DNA of 64,000 nucleotides from Polaribacter filamentus (lineage in GTDB: Bacteria > Bacteroidota > Bacteroidia > Flavobacteriales > Flavobacteriaceae), in NCBI RefSeq assembly GCF_002943715.1, contig NZ_MQUA01000013.1:427001-491000 (forward strand). The letters run 5' to 3'. Below the pieces are notes generated by a model. The model had not been told where the DNA came from and made no database searches. It worked only from the letters and a program-made list of their open reading frames with translations. Position 1 is the stretch's first letter. Every line of letters starts with the position of its first letter. Of the stretch, positions 36,944 to 45,639 are shown piece after piece. The position numbers and the translations under genes are program-made.

Positions 36944-39841
36944 CTATTTCAAAGCTTCTTTTAAAATTGTTATTGGGTGTTTTGCAATGCGTTTTGTGCC
37001 ATCAAAAATTTGATGTCTACAACTTGTTCCTGCTGCTGCAATTTCTGTGTCAGCATTAAAATTTCTAACTTTTGGAAACAACGTGTCTTCACCAACTTGC
37101 ATACTCACTTTATAATGTTCTTTTTCATATCCAAAAGAACCTGCCATTCCGCAACACCCAGTATTTAAAATAGTTACGGCGTAATTAGTTGGAATGTTTA
37201 ACATTTTAAAACTTGCAAAAGTTCCGGATAATGCTTTCTGATGACAATGTCCATGAATTTTTATTTCTTTTTTTTCTGATGTAAAAAGAGCGTCCGTAAT
37301 ATTCTCTTTTTCGATTTCTTTGGCTAAAAACTCCTCGAAAGTAAACACGTTTTTTGCAATTTTTTCTGCGGATGTTTTATCAGTTGCCAAACGAATATAC
37401 TCGTCTCTAAAGGTTAAAATAGCCGAAGGTTCTATTCCTATTAAGGGAATGTCATCTGTTATTATATCTTTAAAAATAGCAATATTATTGTTGCAAATTT
37501 TCTTCGCTTCTTTTAAAAATCCTTTAGAAATATGACTTCTTCCACTTTCATCATGGGCAATATTTTTAACTTCATAACCCAATTTTTCCAATAAAATAAC
37601 GGCATCTTTTCCTATTTCAGCATCGTAAAAATTAGTGAATTCATCTTTAAATAAATACACCGCCTTTTTAGATACCTTAGGTTGATGTTTCTTGAACCAA
37701 CTCTCTAAGGTCTCATTTGCCAATTTAGGAACTGATCGCTCAACAGCCACGCCTAAAACTTTTTTCATCAAAAGTGAATTGGTAAAAAAGTTCGTAATTC
37801 TGGGTAATTTACTTCCTAATCTATTGTATTTTGCATTATTTGCAAATAGGCTGTTTCTAAAAGAGTAGCCGTTTGTTTCCTGATATTGATACAGAAATTC
37901 TGCTTTCATAGTTGCAATATCAACATTACTTGGGCATTCTGATGCACAGGCTTTACAACTTAAACAGAGGTCAAACACTTCTTTTAATTCCTTGTGATCA
38001 AATTTATTTACCTTGTCAGAATTTGTTAAAAATTCACGCAGCGTATTTGCTCTTGCTCTGGTAGTATCTTTTTCGTTTTTTGTGGCTCTATAGCTAGGAC
38101 ACATGGTTCCGCCGGCTTCTGCTGGTTTTCTACAATCTCCAGAACCATTGCATTTTTCTGCTAATTTTAAAATTCCTTCACTATCAGAAAAATCCTGAAT
38201 GGTTTCAATTTCTGGTTCTATTCGGTCAATTTCGTAGCGTAAATTTTTATCCATCGAAAAAGCATCCGTAATTTTTCCTTGGTTAAAAACATTGTTCGGG
38301 TCAAATGCTTTTTTAATACGTCTTAATAATTGATAATTTTGCTCACCAATCATCAACGGAATGAACTCTGCACGCACAATTCCGTCTCCATGTTCACCAC
38401 TAAAAGAACCTTTATATTTCTTAACTAATTCGGCAGTTTCTGTCGTTATTTTTCTAAATAAAACAACATCTTCTTTTTTCTTTAAATTTAAAATAGGACG
38501 TAAATGCAATTCTCCAGCGCCTGCATGTGCATAATAAACGGCGCTTTGCTGATATTTATCCATGATTTGGGTAAATTCCTGAATATAATTTGGCAAATCT
38601 TCTAAAGCCACGGCGGTATCTTCTATACAAGCAACCGCTTTCATATCGCCAACAATATTTCCTAAAAGGCCTAAACCTGCTTTGCGCAAATTATGCACTT
38701 TTGCAATATCGCTGCCGTATACTTTTGGGTGATGATAGCCAAAATTATTTTTCTCTAAATCTGCAATCAAAGTGTCTGCTAAAATTTCTGTTTCTTCAAG
38801 CGTATTTGCAGAAACTTCTAACATTAAAACAGCTTCTGGATCACCTTGTAAAAAGAACCTGTTTTTTGCAGCTTCTCTATTACTTTTTGTACAATCTAAA
38901 ATGGTTTTATCCATCAATTCACAATTGTATAAATTGTGTTTCATGGCGGTAACAGTAGCCAATAAACTTTCATTAATACTTGTAAAATGCGAACAAACCA
39001 TGATGCTTTCTTTCGGAGGTAAAACATCTAATTGTACCGTTATGCAAGTTGAAAAAGCCAAGGTTCCTTCACTTCCAGAAAGGAACTTTGCAACATTGAT
39101 GGTTGGTTGGGTTCCTCCAAATAAATCCGAAGTTAAAAACTCATCAACTGCATAACCGGTATTTCTTCTGTGAATGGTTTCTTTTGGAAACTGTTCTTTA
39201 ATTTCTTGTTGATTTGCCTTAGAAGAAAGTTCTGTGTAAATGGATTTATAAATCTGTCCTTCGAGTGTATTTTCTTTTGTTTTTCTGATGAATTCTTCGG
39301 ATGAAATTTCTTTAAAAATAGCGGTGCTTCCATCACTTAAAATAGCATCAATGGCTAGCACTTTGTCGCGCGTAACGCCGTATTTTATAGAGGTACTTCC
39401 GGATGAATTATTACCAACCATTCCGCCAATCATACATCTATTTGATGTTGAGGTGTTTGGTCCAAAAAATAATCCGTAAGGTTGTAAAAAAAGATTTAAA
39501 GAATCTCTAACAATTCCGGGTTCTAAAGTGATTGTCTTCGCCTTTTCATCAAAAGAAATAATATTGGTAAAATGGGTAGAAACGTCTACTACAATTCCGT
39601 CTCCAACACATTGCCCTGCAAGAGATGTTCCTGCGGTTCTAGGTATTAACGTAACGTTATTTTTAGTCGCAAAATCAATTAAAGTTTTAATGTCTTTTTC
39701 ATCCTTTGGAAACGCAACTGCTAACGGAATTTTACGATACACTGAAGCATCCGTGGCGTACAAAGTTTTGTGTAAATTGTCAAAAAGAACATCACCAGAA
39801 AGTGATTTATGTAAAGTTTCTAAAGTAGTAGTGTCAATCAT
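36944..39841 (-). CDS. FAD-linked oxidase / Fe-S oxidoreductase fusion (YdiJ/D-2-hydroxyglutarate dehydrogenase-like)
   Basis: A 965-residue fusion. Residues about 1-540 are an FAD-binding PCMH/oxidase domain (PRTAGTSLAGQCVGDGIVVDV, FGPNTSTSNRCMIGGMVGNNSSG, GEHGDGIVR). Next comes a ferredoxin-like segment with cysteine clusters CNGSGDCRKP...MCPSY and CLSCKACASECPSNVD (about 560-650). A CCG-type heterodisulfide-reductase-like domain with HGHCHQKAL and NTGCCGMAGSFG (about 860-915) closes the protein. This architecture is that of E. coli YdiJ, a D-2-hydroxyglutarate dehydrogenase, and of related D-lactate or glycolate enzymes. The exact hydroxy-acid substrate is not certain. It leads an operon with the MFS carrier and the aldo/keto reductase. 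Confidence 0.88.
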   Translation of the reverse strand: MIDTTTLETLHKSLSGDVLFDNLHKTLYATDASVYRKIPLAVAFPKDEKDIKTLIDFATKNNVTLIPRTAGTSLAGQCVGDGIVVDVSTHFTNIISFDEKAKTITLEPGIVRDSLNLFLQPYGLFFGPNTSTSNRCMIGGMVGNNSSGSTSIKYGVTRDKVLAIDAILSDGSTAIFKEISSEEFIRKTKENTLEGQIYKSIYTELSSKANQQEIKEQFPKETIHRRNTGYAVDEFLTSDLFGGTQPTINVAKFLSGSEGTLAFSTCITVQLDVLPPKESIMVCSHFTSINESLLATVTAMKHNLYNCELMDKTILDCTKSNREAAKNRFFLQGDPEAVLMLEVSANTLEETEILADTLIADLEKNNFGYHHPKVYGSDIAKVHNLRKAGLGLLGNIVGDMKAVACIEDTAVALEDLPNYIQEFTQIMDKYQQSAVYYAHAGAGELHLRPILNLKKKEDVVLFRKITTETAELVKKYKGSFSGEHGDGIVRAEFIPLMIGEQNYQLLRRIKKAFDPNNVFNQGKITDAFSMDKNLRYEIDRIEPEIETIQDFSDSEGILKLAEKCNGSGDCRKPAEAGGTMCPSYRATKNEKDTTRARANTLREFLTNSDKVNKFDHKELKEVFDLCLSCKACASECPSNVDIATMKAEFLYQYQETNGYSFRNSLFANNAKYNRLGSKLPRITNFFTNSLLMKKVLGVAVERSVPKLANETLESWFKKHQPKVSKKAVYLFKDEFTNFYDAEIGKDAVILLEKLGYEVKNIAHDESGRSHISKGFLKEAKKICNNNIAIFKDIITDDIPLIGIEPSAILTFRDEYIRLATDKTSAEKIAKNVFTFEEFLAKEIEKENITDALFTSEKKEIKIHGHCHQKALSGTFASFKMLNIPTNYAVTILNTGCCGMAGSFGYEKEHYKVSMQVGEDTLFPKVRNFNADTEIAAAGTSCRHQIFDGTKRIAKHPITILKEALK

Positions 39842-40053
39842 TTTTTACAATGGAATTTGAGTGTCTTTTTCTACTACAAATATCGCTAAAATTATTTTTA
39901 TAATAGAATAAACAAAGTTGTAATCTAAAGTTTTACGAGTTTTTAAATATATCTGTTTAGATTGCTGCTTTTATTATTTTTAGTGCATTCGTTTAGCCTA
40001 TTTATTTTAAAATTCTCATTTTTATAAAATTTTGTAGGGATAAATTGCAAGTT

Positions 40054-40893
40054 TTATCTATCAGACTTTATATGTACATCCATTTGCGGAAAAGGAATGG
40101 TAGTATTGTTTTCGATGAATTTTTGGTTTATAACCATTCTAATATCACTTTTCATTCTATCTGCACCAAAAATAGCACTACTATAAAAAAGTACTTGAAA
40201 ATCTAATGATAAGCTTCCAAAATTCACAATTCTTGCTTCAATAAATTTAGTGCTATTAACTTCTGTATGCTCTCCGTCGCTATCTTCAAGAGTTTTAATA
40301 ACTAGTTAAAAATCAATTCTATAAATTGTGCCAACTTCAATTCTGAATCTATTTTGTCTTGTTTGATGACCCCAATTAATCACTTTATTTGTGGTAATTA
40401 AGGAATTCGGAATGATCGTAGAAATATCACCTGTATTTAGTTTTTTAGAGGTTCGCAAACCAATTTCTTGAATTTTAAAATGTTTCTGTCTATTTCTAAA
40501 ACATCGCCAATTTTAATAAATCTTTTAGAAAGTAAAAATGACGCCGGAAATAACATCGTTAAGCGTTTGTTGCAAACCTAAACCAACACCTACTAATAAA
40601 GCCACAGAGCCAGCTACTAAAATAGAAATTTTGACACCAAATGACTCTAAAATAAAACCAAAAGCAATGATCCAAATGATATATTTTATAATTTGATATT
40701 AAGACGATATACTTCCTTTATCAAATTTGTCTAAATTTCTATTCCGAAAAACAGCTTTAGTAATAATTATAATCAGAAGAACCAGAAACAAAGAGCCAAC
40801 TTTTAAGTGATACGTTCTAATATTTAAAAGTTAAAATTCTAAAAATTTGTTTATTAAATCGACGGTTTTTTAAGTAATGACGATATTAATCAT
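40054..40893 (-). pseudogene. MscS-family mechanosensitive channel, multiply disrupted
   Basis: From ATG 40891-40893 a 280-codon frame runs to the TAA at 40054-40056 but is broken by in-frame TAA codons after codons 7 and 20, another near codon 63, and one near RIDF in the C-terminal third. Around codons 118-140 a pair of compensating frameshifts hides LSKRFIKIGDVLEIDR. The legible protein includes the pore helix region SILVAGSVALLVGVGLGLQQ, TLNDVISGVIF, IQEIGLRTSKKLNTGDIS and IIPNSLITTNKVINWGHQT, all typical of MscS (about 280 aa). It is clearly dead and older than the single-stop MscS gene at 24320-24808. Confidence 0.85.
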
Positions 40894-41130
40894 CAGCGAA
40901 TTTAAATATTTTTAAGTTAAAAAATCTAAATTATTTTAGAGTATTATGCCGCCTCGTATTTTAAATGACCCTTATAAACCTTCTTTTAAATGGCGCTAAT
41001 CAACAGCTTAAAAAGAGATCTATTACGTCATTAAATTTTGGAATTATTACTATTTATAGTTTTGTAAAATTTAAAGTTGTCTGTTCAAGTAAGTAATTGA
41101 AATTAATTAAATAGAAAGTATTTGAATTGT

Positions 41131-41138
41131 TATATTTG
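41131..41138 (+). promoter_or_regulatory. Putative -7 box of the M14 peptidase gene
   Basis: TATATTTG matches TAnnTTTG and lies 24 nt before the ATG. A TTG at the usual -33 spacing was not found. Confidence 0.35.
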
Positions 41139-41162
41139 TTAATAATCAAAATTTTACTATAA

Positions 41163-43652
41163 ATGAAAAAACTATTGGTATTCTTTCTGTTCATTTCTAT
41201 TTCAATATCAGCACAAGAAGTTGATTTGTCTTATTATTTGCCAAACAATGTAACTTACAATAAAAATGTTCCAACTCCTAAAGATATTATGGGACATGAA
41301 GTAGGTGAGTGGCACGTTACCCATGATAAATTAGTGGAATATATGAAGGCTTTAGCGGCTTCTTCGGATAGAATTTCGATAGAAAATAGAGGAACAACTT
41401 ATGAAGGAAGACCGTTGTTATTACTGACAATTACTTCACCAGAAAATCATAAAAACATAGAAAGTATTAGACAAAAGCATATCGATGCAACGGATGATCC
41501 TTCTGTAGATATTTCTAAAAACCCAATTGTTGTCTACCAAGGGTTTTCGATCCATGGCAACGAGCCAAGTGGTTCTAATGCGGCTTTGGCGGTTGCGTAT
41601 TATTTGGCGGCTGCAGAAAATATTGATGCCTTGTTAAATAATACGGTGATTCTTTTTGATCCCTCTTTAAACCCAGATGGATTGCAACGTTTTGCATATT
41701 GGGCAAACACAAATAAGAGTAAAAATATCAATCCTGATCCTAATGATAGAGAGTATTCTGAGGTTTGGCCGGGTGGAAGAACCAACCATTATCAGTTTGA
41801 TATGAACAGAGATTGGTTGCCAGTGCAATTGCCAGAAAGCAAAGTAAGAATTGCAAGTTTTCATAAATGGTTGCCAAATATTTTAACGGATCATCATGAA
41901 ATGGGAAGTAATTCTAGTTTCTTTTTTCAACCTGGAATTCCGTCAAGAACAAATCCGTTAACGCCACAAATGAATCAGGATTTAACCAAAGAAATTGCAA
42001 CGTATCATGCAAAAGCCTTGGATAAAATAGGTTCTTTATATTATTCCGAAGAAAGTTTTGATGATTTTTATTATGGAAAAGGTTCAACTTTTCCAGATAT
42101 TAATGGAGGTATCGGTATTTTGTTTGAACAAGCAAGTTCTAGAGGGCACGCACAGGAAACAGAAAACGGAATCTTAACATTTCCTTTTACGATTAGAAAT
42201 CAGTTTACAGCCGCTTTATCAACTTTGGAAGCAGCAAAAAATATGAGGGTAAAAATCTTACAATATCAGCAAGATTTTTACAAAGAATCTAGAAATACTG
42301 GAGAGAAAAAAGCAATTGTTTTTGGGGATGAAAAAGATGCGGCAAAAAGTTTTATGTTAGCAGAAGTTTTAAAACGTCATCAAATTAAAATTCATGAAGT
42401 AAAAGCTGATTTTACAGAAAACGGAAAAACATTTAAAAAGGGCTATAGTTATGTGGTGCCGATGAATCAGAAAAATCAACGTTTGGTAAAAGCGATGTTT
42501 GATGTTCAAAAAACATTTACAGACAGTTTGTTTTATGATGTTTCTGCATGGACGTTTAACCATGCATTCGGAGTTGATTACGCAGAAAACATATCACTTT
42601 CAAAAGCAGGAAATGAAATCACAGATTTAAAAATGAAGCAAGGATTGGTTTCATTTAAAAGTGATTATGGATATTTAATGCCTTGGAATGAATATTACAC
42701 TCCAAAAGCCTTAAGCGCAATTTTACAAAAAGAGTTGCGAGCAAAAGTTTCTATGAAAAACTTTAAAAATGGTGGAAATTCGTATGAGTACGGAACGATT
42801 TTTATTCCTGTTCAAAATCAGAAATTAGACTCTGCAGAAATGTTTGAGTTTTTAAATCAGGTTGCAAAAGAAAGTAATGTTTTAATAACAGGAGTGACCA
42901 CGGGTTTAAATGACGGAATTGATTTAGGAAGTGAAAATTTTAGCGCAATCACAAAACCAAAAGTAGCCATGTTGGTGGGCGACGGAATAACAAGTTACGA
43001 TTCTGGTGAAATTTGGCATCTATTCGATCAACGTTTTGATATGCATATAACACGTTTAGATATGAGTTATTTTACAAGAACGGATATCAGCAAATACACG
43101 CATATTGTAATTCCGAGTAGTACTATTGATATAGCTGCAATTGAAAAATTAAAAACATGGGTGCAAAATGGCGGAATTTTAGTGGGTTATAAAAACACGG
43201 CAAAATGGTTGGCAAGTAACAAAATGATTAATCTTGATTTTGAAGATTCTAAAATCGATACTATTAAAAATGTATCCTTCGAAAATCGTTCTTTACAGTC
43301 TGGTGCACAGTATATTGGAGGTGCAATTTTTGAAGCGAAAATAGACAGATCGCATCCTATAAGCTTTGGATATAAGAATGAGAAAATAGCGTTATTTAGG
43401 AATTCTACGATGTTTATTAAAGCGGATAAAAAGAGTTATAACAATCCGATTCAGTATACTTCAAATCCTTTATTAAGTGGGTATATTTCAAAGGAAAATT
43501 CAAAACTAATTAAAAACACAGTTCCTTTTAAAGTACAAAGATTAGGTAGAGGTAGCGTAATAGTTTTTACAGATAATACAAACTTTAGAGCTTTCTGGTT
43601 CGGAACAAATAAGTTGTTAATGAATACTATTTTCTTTGGAGATATGATGTAG
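41163..43652 (+). CDS. Secreted M14-family zinc carboxypeptidase
   Basis: An 829-residue exported protein: signal peptide (about 1-17, ending SISAQ), then a zinc carboxypeptidase domain. Two zinc ligands are in FSIHGNEPSG (His131, Glu134). A further candidate His is in LTDHHEMGSNSSFFF (about 240-254) and the general-base Glu probably in GILFEQASSRGH (about 320). The remaining 450 residues include a class I glutamine-amidotransferase-like or ThuA-like fold (VAMLVGDGITSYDSGE, YTHIVIPSSTIDIAAIEKLKTW). This pairing is common in Bacteroidetes M14 proteins. It probably digests peptides in the periplasm or outside the cell. It is monocistronic. Confidence 0.85.
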   Translation: MKKLLVFFLFISISISAQEVDLSYYLPNNVTYNKNVPTPKDIMGHEVGEWHVTHDKLVEYMKALAASSDRISIENRGTTYEGRPLLLLTITSPENHKNIESIRQKHIDATDDPSVDISKNPIVVYQGFSIHGNEPSGSNAALAVAYYLAAAENIDALLNNTVILFDPSLNPDGLQRFAYWANTNKSKNINPDPNDREYSEVWPGGRTNHYQFDMNRDWLPVQLPESKVRIASFHKWLPNILTDHHEMGSNSSFFFQPGIPSRTNPLTPQMNQDLTKEIATYHAKALDKIGSLYYSEESFDDFYYGKGSTFPDINGGIGILFEQASSRGHAQETENGILTFPFTIRNQFTAALSTLEAAKNMRVKILQYQQDFYKESRNTGEKKAIVFGDEKDAAKSFMLAEVLKRHQIKIHEVKADFTENGKTFKKGYSYVVPMNQKNQRLVKAMFDVQKTFTDSLFYDVSAWTFNHAFGVDYAENISLSKAGNEITDLKMKQGLVSFKSDYGYLMPWNEYYTPKALSAILQKELRAKVSMKNFKNGGNSYEYGTIFIPVQNQKLDSAEMFEFLNQVAKESNVLITGVTTGLNDGIDLGSENFSAITKPKVAMLVGDGITSYDSGEIWHLFDQRFDMHITRLDMSYFTRTDISKYTHIVIPSSTIDIAAIEKLKTWVQNGGILVGYKNTAKWLASNKMINLDFEDSKIDTIKNVSFENRSLQSGAQYIGGAIFEAKIDRSHPISFGYKNEKIALFRNSTMFIKADKKSYNNPIQYTSNPLLSGYISKENSKLIKNTVPFKVQRLGRGSVIVFTDNTNFRAFWFGTNKLLMNTIFFGDMM

Positions 43653-43660
43653 GGTTTTTA

Positions 43661-43765
43661 GTTATCAGTTATCGGTTATCAGTTATCGGTTATCAGTTAT
43701 CAGTTATCAGTTATTGGTTATCAGTTATCAATTATCAGTTATCAATTATCGGTTATCGGTTATTG
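43661..43765. repeat. Heptamer tandem repeat (GTTATCA/G) x 15
   Basis: Fifteen consecutive 7-bp units, most reading GTTATCA or GTTATCG with a few GTTATTG or ATTATCA variants, make up exactly 105 bp. The array begins 8 nt after the M14 peptidase stop codon. A and G types alternate at the start of the array, suggesting growth by duplication of a 14-bp pair. It does not encode anything. Variants make it less slippery than a pure repeat. Confidence 0.9.
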
Positions 43766-43865
43766 GTTTGCAGTTTTAGTTTGAAATTTTAGTGAGGATT
43801 TCTGATTGAGTGGAGTAAAAAGGTTTGTACTTAAATGATCTATTTAGTTTTTTTAATAAAGTATC

Positions 43866-43910
43866 AAAGTCGCAACGTTTTGGAGTTAAACTCTAAAACG
43901 TTGCGACTTT
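43866..43910. terminator. Long near-perfect hairpin, bidirectional terminator or repeat element
   Basis: AAAGTCGCAACGTTTT (43866-43881) pairs with AAAACGTTGCGACTTT (43895-43910) over 16 bp, and GAGTT/AACTC extend the stem inside. It lies 214 nt after the peptidase gene, beyond the heptamer array, and 74 nt before yqaE. Its richer GC content and length are compatible with either a terminator or a mobile palindromic element. Confidence 0.55.
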
Positions 43911-43983
43911 TAAATTCTAAAACTTATTTATGTAACAAAACAAAAAGTGAATCGTCTTATAAAATAACCAACCAATTATAAAA

Positions 43984-44142
43984 ATGAGTTTCTTTAGAGT
44001 TTTATTTGCAATAATTTTTCCGCCATTATCAGTTATTGATAAAGGTTGTGGCTCGTTTCTTATTATTTTTTTACTTACACTTTGCGGTTGGATTCCAGGA
44101 GTAATAGGGGCTTTGGTGATTTTGAATAATCCAAAAAATTAG
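43984..44142 (+). CDS. YqaE/Pmp3-family small membrane protein (52 aa)
   Basis: ATG 43984 to TAG 44140-44142 encodes 52 residues, MSFFRVLFAIIFPPLSVID followed by GCGSFLIIFLLTLCGWIPGVIGALVIL. The IFPPL motif after the first helix, the central Gly-rich turn and LCGWIPGVIHA-like second helix are diagnostic for the PF01679 (YqaE/Pmp3) family of two-helix membrane proteins, linked in yeast and plants to membrane potential and salt stress. It is short but convincing. It is separated from neighbours by hairpins and is probably its own transcript. Confidence 0.85.
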   Translation: MSFFRVLFAIIFPPLSVIDKGCGSFLIIFLLTLCGWIPGVIGALVILNNPKN

Positions 44143-44174
44143 TTGTAAGCGTTTAATTTTCAGTTAACTAAAAA

Positions 44175-44513
44175 CTAAGAAACCTGCTCTCCATTTTTAA
44201 CCCCTTTAGAAGCTTGTAATAAAACAACATCTCCATCCGTATTATAAACACCTATAACCAAACATTCGCTCATAAAATTGGCAATTTGTCTCGGTTTAAA
44301 GTTGATGATTGCAGAAACTTGTTTGTTCAGTAATTCTTCTTTGGTGTACAAATCTGTTATTTGAGCACTTGATTTTTTAATACCTAAAGCACCAAAATCA
44401 AGGGTAAGCTGGTACGCGGGTTTTCTAGCTTTCGGAAAGTCATTTACTTCAATAATTGTTGCCATTCTTATGTCAACTTTTAAAAAATCTTCGAATGTAA
44501 TTTCTTCTATCAT
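44175..44513 (-). CDS. CsaA/tRNA-binding-domain protein
   Basis: A 112-residue protein consisting of one OB-fold tRNA-binding domain, as in CsaA and YgjH. Signatures are FEDFLKVDIRMATIIEVNDFPKARKPAYQL (in segments, residues 8-37), DFGALGIKKSSAQIT and the C-terminal LVIGVYNTDGDVVLLQ. Homologues have been proposed as secretion chaperones or tRNA-binding factors. The exact role is unsettled. It is 59 nt upstream of the convergent yqaE only in the map sense; it is transcribed leftward with the DUF962 gene before it. Confidence 0.8.
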   Translation of the reverse strand: MIEEITFEDFLKVDIRMATIIEVNDFPKARKPAYQLTLDFGALGIKKSSAQITDLYTKEELLNKQVSAIINFKPRQIANFMSECLVIGVYNTDGDVVLLQASKGVKNGEQVS

Positions 44514-44572
44514 ATTTATTTAAAAAATGTATGTTTTGATGGATTGTTCTTAACAATTACAAGATTTAACAA

Positions 44573-45034
44573 TTACTTTTTTCCTAATTTCTGAATTACC
44601 CACAAAGGGCCAATTAGTAAAAACTCTAAATCCTTTAAAAAAGAGGGTTTTGCGCCTTCTACTTTATGACCATAAAACTGACCAATCCACGCTAAAACAA
44701 AAATAATTATCGATGCATACAGTAAGTTTACAAAATTACCTAGCCAGAAGTTTGCAATAATACAGATTAAAATAACGAAGAGCATTTCTGTAAAATACCA
44801 AAATCCTAGTCGCAGGTAAAAAACAGAAATAACAAGGCCAACAACAACTGCCCAATTTTCTAAAAGCGGATTAGAAGCGTTAAATATATTTTCTAAAAAA
44901 GTAGTTGGGATGCTCATTAACAAACCAATTACACTAAAAAATATAAGTGGAACACAAATATAATGAATCGCTTGGTTGGTTTCATTTTGATGACTAACAG
45001 CATATTCATCAAAGTATTCTTTGGCAGTTTTCAT
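44573..45034 (-). CDS. DUF962 (Mpo1-like) membrane protein
   Basis: A 153-residue protein with four hydrophobic segments and the N-terminal family signature YFDEYAVSHQNETNQAIHYICVP (split: YFDEY, HQNETNQAIHYICVP, residues 7-30). The histidines in this motif are the iron ligands in yeast Mpo1, a dioxygenase acting on 2-hydroxy fatty acids. GQFYGHKVEGAKPSFLKDLEFLLIGPLW (in part) is the conserved C terminus with another His. A fatty-acid alpha-oxidation role is an inference from the family. Confidence 0.8.
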   Translation of the reverse strand: MKTAKEYFDEYAVSHQNETNQAIHYICVPLIFFSVIGLLMSIPTTFLENIFNASNPLLENWAVVVGLVISVFYLRLGFWYFTEMLFVILICIIANFWLGNFVNLLYASIIIFVLAWIGQFYGHKVEGAKPSFLKDLEFLLIGPLWVIQKLGKK

Positions 45035-45099
45035 ATCTCTAAATTAAGAGTTTAAAGATATAAGAATTTTTATAAAAGAAAATTAAAAATAAAAGGCTA

Positions 45100-45636
45100 T
45101 TATTTCCAACCTTTACGAACCATCAACTGCTCTATATGTGCAAAATGATGGTTGCAATGCCAAGCATAGATACCAATATTTTCTTTTAAGGTAACTTTTG
45201 AGTTGCTTTCTGGATGTATAAAATAGCAATCTAAATTTCCATCCTTCAAATTGTTTATGAGATAAATCCACTTTGCATGTAATGCTTTTAATCCGTCAAT
45301 AGATAAGAAAATAGGAGCAGATTTAGAATCGTGTAATGCTGCCCAACGTTCTTCAAAATAGGCTTTAACTAAGGGTTTATCTTCGGTTAAAGTCCATTTA
45401 AAACGGATGTAAGCATTAAGATGACTGTCATAACAATGATGCACTACTTGCCGAATAGACCAGCCATTTTCTCTGTAAGGAGTATCTAATTGGTTTTCTG
45501 ATAATTCGCGAGTCAAAAATTCTAAATTCTGAGGAAAAGTTTCTAAAACAAATAACCAATCTTCAATATTCTTTTTAGTGATATGCTCTGGAAGAATCGC
45601 TTTTCCTATCGGATATTTTAGTGTTTCTAAGTCCAT
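45100..45636 (-). CDS. YfiT/DinB-family metal-dependent transferase or hydrolase
   Basis: A 178-residue DinB-like four-helix bundle of the YfiT type (BstA relatives use bacillithiol). The metal-site histidines are visible in RQVVHHCYDSHLNAY (about 62-76) and in YAWHCNHHFAHIEQL (about 157-171). Length is typical. Flavobacteria make bacillithiol, so a thiol-conjugation role in detoxification is plausible. It begins 4 nt before the stop of the upstream lipoprotein gene's end region (spacing 3 nt), so the two form a transcription unit. Confidence 0.75.
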   Translation of the reverse strand: MDLETLKYPIGKAILPEHITKKNIEDWLFVLETFPQNLEFLTRELSENQLDTPYRENGWSIRQVVHHCYDSHLNAYIRFKWTLTEDKPLVKAYFEERWAALHDSKSAPIFLSIDGLKALHAKWIYLINNLKDGNLDCYFIHPESNSKVTLKENIGIYAWHCNHHFAHIEQLMVRKGWK

Positions 45637-45639
45637 TTT

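Noticed and set aside
38590..39155. Plus-strand frames of about 120 codons opposite the FAD/Fe-S oxidoreductase
   Set aside because: Shadows of a long, motif-rich gene on the minus strand; no promoter or family support.
40935..40995. Short plus-strand frame starting MPPRILNDPYKPSF upstream of the M14 peptidase
   Set aside because: It slightly recalls a YheT-type hydrolase N terminus but stops after 17 codons; too short to support a call.
43661..43765. CRISPR-like array
   Set aside because: Units are 7 bp and contiguous with no spacers, and no cas gene is present.
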